From: Clostridia bacterium
Lineage (GTDB): Bacteria; Bacillota; Clostridia; TANB77; CAG-465
DNA: 64,000 bases
Direction: 5' to 3'
Assembly (NCBI GenBank): GCA_017626395.1
Contig: JAGAIU010000014.1
Coordinates: 1 to 64,000, forward strand
Position 1 is the stretch's first letter. Every line of letters starts with the position of its first letter. This document shows, piece by piece, positions 59,068 through 64,000 of this stretch. Position numbers and translations under genes: made by a program. The notes under the pieces are model-generated. The model did no database searches. It was not told where the DNA came from and was given only the letters and a program-made list of their open reading frames with translations.

Positions 59068-62000
59068 ATGAATAAAAAAAGAATATTAAGTATGTTCTTG
59101 TTGGCTTTTACTTTATTTGGCGTATTTAATTTTATTACTCCTACAAAAGTAGAGGCTGCAACAAATGGAACTTTATCACATCCTAAAACACCAAATGTTT
59201 ATTACACAAGACGAGGTGGTGGAAAGGATTATATGTCAGCACAGTATGAGCAATATACAATGAATGGGAAAGTAGTTTATTGTATAGAGCCGGGTGTTGA
59301 TATAACTACTACCTCATATTTAGGGTATGATGGATTACAGGCATCACCCTATGATGAGGCAACAAATAAAAAAATAGAATTGATAGGTCACTATGGATAT
59401 GATTATCCGGGTCATCAAACTTTAAGATATAGAATGGCTACACAAGCGTTAATATGGGAAACAACAGGAGGTCAAATTGTAGAATTCTGGACAGAACAAT
59501 ATGGTTATGGTGATTATATCAATATCAATGCAGAAAAAAATGAAATAATGAGATTAGTAAATGCTCATTATAATAAGCCAAGTTTTAATGGAAGTTCAAT
59601 GGAAGTTATAATTGGTAAAGAATATAAAATAACAGATAATAATGGTTTAATGAGTGAATATGAATTATATTCAGCAGATAATCTTAATGTTAGAATTGAA
59701 GGAAATAATATCTATGTAACACCATTAGCAACAGGTAATTTAACTTTAAATGTTGTAAGAAAACATTATGATAATCATACAACTATTGTTTATCACGGAA
59801 ATGATGGAAAATCACAAAAAATGGGATTTTTTAGATTTTCAGACCCTGTTGTAGCGTCTGTAAAATTAAATGTTTTAGGTGGTAAAATACAAGTTAAGAA
59901 AGTAGATTCAGAAACAAATTCTACAACACCACAAGGTGCTGCAACATTAGTTGGTGCAAAATATAATGTAATCAATTCAAATGGTAATGTAGTATCTACT
60001 TTAACTATTGGCGAAGATATGACAGCAATTACAGATAACTTGCCATTAGGAACATATACTATAAAAGAAGTGTCTGCACCAACAGGATATGAACTAGATA
60101 AAACTACTTATACTGTGACAGTTAATTCAAGTGATACAGTTAATATAACAGTTAAAGATAATGTTATAAAAGGAAAAATTAAAGTAGTAAAATATGATAG
60201 TGAAAATAATTCTTGTAAAGCACAAGGACAAGCAACTTTAAAAGGTGCTAAATACGAAATACGAGATAAAAACAACAATGTTGTTGATACAATAACTATT
60301 GGTGATGATTGTAGTGCTACAAGTAAGTATCTTCCTTATGGAAAATATACAATAAAAGAAATATCAGCACCAACAGGTTATTATTTAGATTCAAACACTT
60401 ATACAGTAGATATAAAAAATAGTGATACAGTGTCAGTAACTTCAAAAGATGAGGTTATAAAAGGTAGAATTAAAGTTGTTAAAAACGATAGTGAAAATAA
60501 TTCTTGTAAAGCACAAGGACAAGCAACTTTGAAAGGTGCAAAGTTTAATATATTAGACCATAATAACAATGTTGTTGATACAATAACAACGGGTGATGAT
60601 TGTACTGCAACAAGTAAATATCTTCCTTATGGTAAGTACACTATAAAAGAAGTGTCTGCACCAAAGGGTTATTATCTATCAACTGATACGAAAGAACAAT
60701 TTATTGGTGAAAAGAAAGATTACTCTGTGACAGTAAAGAATGAAGTTATTAAAAACTTTATTAGTATTTTAAAACAATACGATTACGTTAATGGAAATAC
60801 TACTTTCTTAAATGCAGAGGCAAATATCACATTTGAAATATTCTATCCAGATGGAACAAAATATGGTGAAATCAAAACTGATAAAAATGGTTATGCAACT
60901 ATTGAGATTCCTTATGGAGTATGGAAATTTCATCAAGTAAACAGCAACACAGGATTTGAAAAAATCTATGACTTCTTTATTACTGTTGATGAAGTAAGTG
61001 AGAAAGAACAATATTATAATATTTTAAATAATAAAATATCTGCATATCTTCAAGTATTTAAGAAAGATAGTGAAACAGGTAAAACAATAGCAATAGCAAA
61101 TACTAAATTTAAAATATTAAACACTGATACTAATCAATATATAAGTCAATATGTAGGTGGTAAAGTATATGATAATTTCTTAACAGATGAAAATGGTACT
61201 TTTACAACTTATTTAAAATTAGAGGCAGGTAATTATAAGTTAGTAGAAATTGAAAGTCCAAAAGGTTATTTGCTATCAAAAGATGGATTAAAATTTACTA
61301 TTGGCGAAGATACTGAATATAATTACACAACTTATGGTGCTATTGTAGTAGTAGAGTTTAAGAATACTCCAATAAAAGGACAAGTTGAGATATTTAAAAA
61401 TGGTGAAAAGTTTGTAGCAGAAGATGGAACTTTTAAATATCAAGACATTAAATTATCTGGTATTAAATTTAATATATATGCTGAACAAGATATTAAATCA
61501 GCAGATGGTAATTATTTATATTACAATAAAGGCGATTTAGTAGAAACACTTACAACTAATGAAGATGGATATATTAAGAGTAAAAAACTTCCACTAGGTA
61601 AATACTATCTAGTTGAAGTAGAAACAAAAGAAAATTTTGTTCTAAATACAGAAGAATATCATTTTGAACTAACTGAAAAAGATAATAAAACTGCTATTGT
61701 ATTAGATACTTACAAAGCATTTAATTATTTGAAAAAAGGAACATTAGAGTTTACTAAAAAAGATTATTCTACAAGCGATCCTATTCCTAACGTAGAGTTC
61801 AAAATATTTACTGAAAAAGACGAATTGATTTATTCTGATAAAACTGATGAGAATGGCAAAATCGTTATTAAAGAATTAGCAGTAGGTAAATATTATATTG
61901 TTGAAGAAAATCCTATTGAGGGTTATGTATCTTCTGATGAAAAGGTATTATTTGAAATAAAAGAAAATGGCGAAATAGTTAAGGCTGAAATGACTAACAA

Positions 62001-62940
62001 AAAAATAACATCAACATTGAAAGTCACAAAAAATGATGAAGATGAAACATTATTATCTGGTATTAAGTTTGGTGTTTACAATTTAGAAGATAAACTAATA
62101 AGTGAACACACAACAGATGAAAATGGTTATTTTGAAGTTGTTTTAGAATATGGTAAATACTATTTCAAAGAGATATCTACACTAGATTCTTATGTTTTAA
62201 ATGATGAGAAAGTTCATTTTGAGGTTAAAGAAGAAGGTGCAGTAATTGAAAAAACAATGACAAATAAATTTAAGACGGGAACATTAGAGTTTACTAAAAC
62301 TGATTTAGTAAATGGTGAAGTTATACCAAATACACTAATTGAAGTTTATAATTCAAAAGATGAACTTGTTTTCTCTGGTAAAACTGATGAGAATGGAAAA
62401 GTTGTCATTGAAGAATTGAGATATGGTAAATACTATATCATTGAGAAAGAGGCTGCAACAGGTTTTGTAATAACAGATGAAAAGGTATTATTTGAAATAA
62501 AAGAAAATGGCGAAATAGTTAAGGCTGAAATGAAAAATAGACCTATCTATGGAATATTAGAATTTACAAAAACTGATATATCAACAAGTGAGCCACTTCC
62601 TAATACAGTTATAGAAATATATACTGAAAATGATGAACTTGTTTTCTCTGGTAAAACTGATGAGAATGGAAAAGTTGTCATTGAAGAATTGAGATATGGT
62701 AAATACTATATTTTAGAAAAGGAAGCACCAGAAGGATATATTTTAACAGAAGAAAAAATGGCATTTGAGATATTAGAAGATGGCGAAATAGTTAAGGCAA
62801 CTATGGTAAACGAAAAAGTAGTAGTTGAAGTTCCTAACACCGGATTAAATGATTATTTTGTATTAGAAATAATATCTGGATTACTAATATTAAGTGGAAT
62901 AGGAGTGATAATTTATGCTAAAAAGAAAAACAAAAAATAA
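59068..62940 (+). CDS. Thioester-domain SpaA-repeat adhesin with VPNTG sorting signal
   Basis: A 1290-residue secreted wall protein. The signal peptide (1-31) ends near VEAA. A thioester domain (about 40-200) has the Cys in VVYCIEPGVD (residue 72) and the Gln in ATQALIWE (residue 126), which form an internal thioester able to bond covalently to host or partner molecules. A beta module (about 180-280) is followed by ten SpaA/Cna_B domains (about 282-1250), each opening with a K-V-K-x-D-like strand and ending GKYYIxE-APxGY. VPNTG (1255-1259), a helix and KKKNKK complete the sorting signal. The upstream ATG at 59035 is not a good start. The sortase gene overlaps its end. Confidence 0.9.
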   Translation: MNKKRILSMFLLAFTLFGVFNFITPTKVEAATNGTLSHPKTPNVYYTRRGGGKDYMSAQYEQYTMNGKVVYCIEPGVDITTTSYLGYDGLQASPYDEATNKKIELIGHYGYDYPGHQTLRYRMATQALIWETTGGQIVEFWTEQYGYGDYININAEKNEIMRLVNAHYNKPSFNGSSMEVIIGKEYKITDNNGLMSEYELYSADNLNVRIEGNNIYVTPLATGNLTLNVVRKHYDNHTTIVYHGNDGKSQKMGFFRFSDPVVASVKLNVLGGKIQVKKVDSETNSTTPQGAATLVGAKYNVINSNGNVVSTLTIGEDMTAITDNLPLGTYTIKEVSAPTGYELDKTTYTVTVNSSDTVNITVKDNVIKGKIKVVKYDSENNSCKAQGQATLKGAKYEIRDKNNNVVDTITIGDDCSATSKYLPYGKYTIKEISAPTGYYLDSNTYTVDIKNSDTVSVTSKDEVIKGRIKVVKNDSENNSCKAQGQATLKGAKFNILDHNNNVVDTITTGDDCTATSKYLPYGKYTIKEVSAPKGYYLSTDTKEQFIGEKKDYSVTVKNEVIKNFISILKQYDYVNGNTTFLNAEANITFEIFYPDGTKYGEIKTDKNGYATIEIPYGVWKFHQVNSNTGFEKIYDFFITVDEVSEKEQYYNILNNKISAYLQVFKKDSETGKTIAIANTKFKILNTDTNQYISQYVGGKVYDNFLTDENGTFTTYLKLEAGNYKLVEIESPKGYLLSKDGLKFTIGEDTEYNYTTYGAIVVVEFKNTPIKGQVEIFKNGEKFVAEDGTFKYQDIKLSGIKFNIYAEQDIKSADGNYLYYNKGDLVETLTTNEDGYIKSKKLPLGKYYLVEVETKENFVLNTEEYHFELTEKDNKTAIVLDTYKAFNYLKKGTLEFTKKDYSTSDPIPNVEFKIFTEKDELIYSDKTDENGKIVIKELAVGKYYIVEENPIEGYVSSDEKVLFEIKENGEIVKAEMTNKKITSTLKVTKNDEDETLLSGIKFGVYNLEDKLISEHTTDENGYFEVVLEYGKYYFKEISTLDSYVLNDEKVHFEVKEEGAVIEKTMTNKFKTGTLEFTKTDLVNGEVIPNTLIEVYNSKDELVFSGKTDENGKVVIEELRYGKYYIIEKEAATGFVITDEKVLFEIKENGEIVKAEMKNRPIYGILEFTKTDISTSEPLPNTVIEIYTENDELVFSGKTDENGKVVIEELRYGKYYILEKEAPEGYILTEEKMAFEILEDGEIVKATMVNEKVVVEVPNTGLNDYFVLEIISGLLILSGIGVIIYAKKKNKK
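62359..62711 (+). repeat. Identical 80-bp DNA blocks in the last adhesin repeats
   Basis: Bases 62359-62438 and 62632-62711 are identical. Two further blocks are identical between repeats: 61936-61993 with 62476-62533 (58 bp) and 60196-60239 with 60487-60530 (44 bp). Confidence 0.85.
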
Positions 62941-63580
62941 TAATGGAAGAAAGGGTCAACTTTTAATAGTTGGCTCTTTTCTTATAATTATTGGCATTGG
63001 AATTTTAGGAGGAAAATTAGTAAATAATTATTTAGATAAAAAACAAGAACAGGACTTAATAAATAATTTTTATGAGCAACAAGAAGAATATGTTGTAGAT
63101 GTTCCAGTTATGGAAGAAGAATTAGTAAAGGAAGAAGTTGTAGAACAAGAAGAAAAGAAAGAAACAACAACTCCTACTATAAACTATATTGCAGTTATTA
63201 AAATACCTAAAATTGGTTTAGAAAAAGGATTAGCAAGTAAAGGCAGTTATTGGAATAATGTAAATAGAAATATTGAGATATTATCTGAATCTGATATGCC
63301 AGATGTAGAGAATGGAAATGTTATATTAGCAGGACACAGTGGTAATAGTGGCGTTTCATATTTTAGAAAACTTAATAAACTACAAAATGATGATACTGTA
63401 AGTATTGTATATAACGGAAAAGAATATAAATACAAAATGGTTAATTCTTATGAAATAGAAAAGAATGGTTATGCTCATATAGTTAGAAATGCAGAAAAAA
63501 GCACTTTAACTTTAATTACTTGTAAGCATAACACTAATAAACAAATAGTAGTTATTTGTGAATTAATAGAAGTTATATAG
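62915..63580 (+). CDS. Sortase of the element
   Basis: A 221-residue transpeptidase expected to anchor the upstream VPNTG protein. One membrane helix (about 15-38) is followed by an acidic linker (about 45-85) and the sortase barrel (about 88-221). The catalytic His is in NVILAGHSGNSG (about 129-140) and the Cys in LTLITCKHNTNKQIVV (about 194). The Arg normally found before the last strand is replaced by K-Q here. The start overlaps the adhesin by 26 bp, with GGAG about 12 bases upstream. Confidence 0.88.
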   Translation: MLKRKTKNNNGRKGQLLIVGSFLIIIGIGILGGKLVNNYLDKKQEQDLINNFYEQQEEYVVDVPVMEEELVKEEVVEQEEKKETTTPTINYIAVIKIPKIGLEKGLASKGSYWNNVNRNIEILSESDMPDVENGNVILAGHSGNSGVSYFRKLNKLQNDDTVSIVYNGKEYKYKMVNSYEIEKNGYAHIVRNAEKSTLTLITCKHNTNKQIVVICELIEVI

Positions 63581-63591
63581 GAGGGATTTAA

Positions 63592-63822
63592 TTGGAAACA
63601 AAATATAGTTTAAATCAAATAACTAAAACACTAGAAAAACTATTTGAGGCTGGATTTAATACTGATAAAAAAATCCTTGCTATGAAAATGGAAGATTTAG
63701 CAAAACTTCCTAATTTAGCACCTAATGAGCCGTTAATAATAATAGAGTTTAAGAATGCGATTAAGAATAGAGATATAATCGCTTTTTTAAGTGGTTATAA
63801 AGAGAAAGGAAATGATAAATAA
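63592..63822 (+). CDS. Small conserved element protein
   Basis: A 76-residue soluble protein starting with TTG, supported by GGAGGG 6 bases upstream. It has LNQITKTLEKLFEAGFNTDKK (about 7-27) and LPNLAPNEPLIIIEFKNAI (about 39-57). It resembles small ORFs that accompany conjugation modules, but I know no function. It follows the sortase by 11 bp. Confidence 0.65.
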   Translation: METKYSLNQITKTLEKLFEAGFNTDKKILAMKMEDLAKLPNLAPNEPLIIIEFKNAIKNRDIIAFLSGYKEKGNDK

Positions 63823-63823
63823 T

Positions 63824-64000
63824 ATGAAAAAATTTGATATTGATGTTGATATAAATGGAAGAATTACTTTTGAAGTAGAGGCTAGAAATAAGAATGAGGC
63901 AAAAGCAAAAGTTGATGAATTATTACAAAATACTGCCTTAAAAGAGGCGTTAGAAAAATATCAAAATAATGTAAGTCTGGAAATGAAAGTAAGAGCAGAC
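63824..64000 (+). CDS. Partial small protein at the right edge
   Basis: The first 59 residues of an open frame (MKKFDIDVDINGRITFEVEA) cut by the window end. The start lies one base after the previous stop. It shows two beta strands then a helix; no family is assigned. Confidence 0.55.
   Translation, partial: MKKFDIDVDINGRITFEVEARNKNEAKAKVDELLQNTALKEALEKYQNNVSLEMKVRAD

Larger units (their letters stand above)
55900..64000 (+). mobile_element. Left part of a probable integrative conjugative element
   Basis: Gene content from here on is typical of Firmicute conjugative elements: a small MKKFKLLVDGYELKIIINAL-type protein, ParA and ParB, a thioester-domain adhesin with its own sortase and small conserved ORFs, all on one strand. 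Transfer genes, integrase and the other end are outside the window. The left boundary is approximate, and an origin of transfer was not recognised. Confidence 0.6.

Overview
The window is very AT-rich, has short intergenic gaps and strong AGGAGG-type ribosome binding sites, and uses ATG plus some TTG starts. Its gene set is that of a low-GC, Gram-positive, probably anaerobic Firmicute. Oxygen-independent ribonucleotide reductase (NrdD/NrdG), SpoVG, YlxM-Ffh, YvcK, sortase-anchored surface proteins and a DUF1540-type protein all point to Clostridia, perhaps an uncultured gut lineage. The species assignment is inference. I found no rRNA, no convincing tRNA and no CRISPR array.

Layout. 1-2.6 kb: the end of one cell-wall-anchored protein and a complete pilin-like protein (LPETG, LPATG). 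2.9-3.2 kb: a decayed Rpn/PD-(D/E)XK transposase-like gene. 3.3-9.2 kb: metabolic and envelope genes (dipeptidase, acetyltransferase, FAD enzyme, amidase, TPR-like protein). 9.3-13.5 kb: the anaerobic nrd operon plus an AI-2E-family permease. 13.6-24 kb: short aspartokinase, an orphan membrane protein, ftsY, murB, yvcK, a degenerate glycogen-debranching-like gene, two membrane proteins, ruvC and a patatin. 24.1-28.5 kb: guaBA, a small membrane protein and deoC. 28.6-32.3 kb: a 1241-residue fibro-slime/MucBP surface protein with a PPATG sorting signal. 32.4-45.9 kb: CAP/SH3 protein, FAD enzyme, orphan DUF2344 protein, spoVG, a uvrC lacking its C-terminal HhH region, an ASCH protein, an orphan protein followed by a candidate structured RNA, a flavin reductase, an HD protein, pepF, a class I amidotransferase-like hydrolase, a radical SAM protein and small proteins. 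46-47.4 kb: murD.

47.5-51.1 kb holds the most unusual locus. A predicted four-gene operon has a 47-residue microprotein, a 1021-residue cytoplasmic scaffold-like protein with a proline-free collagen-like tract and tandem acidic repeats, a coupled 80-residue coiled-coil protein, and a second microprotein paralogous to the first. It sits directly before the conserved SRP/ribosome-maturation operon (ylxM-ffh-rpsP-khpA-rimM-trmD-rplS, 51.2-55.0 kb). The SRP promoter is nested in the hairpin that would terminate the preceding operon.

From about 55.9 kb to the right edge the content changes to what looks like one end of an integrative conjugative element: a small element-type protein, ParA/ParB, an anchored membrane protein, a large thioester-domain/SpaA-repeat adhesin ending in VPNTG, a dedicated sortase and small conserved ORFs. 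The element continues beyond the window.

Surface display recurs across the window: four sortase substrates carry three different first residues in their sorting signals (L, P, V), but only one sortase gene is visible, next to the VPNTG substrate. Many start sites were moved from the longest ORF to an internal ATG with a properly spaced ribosome binding site.
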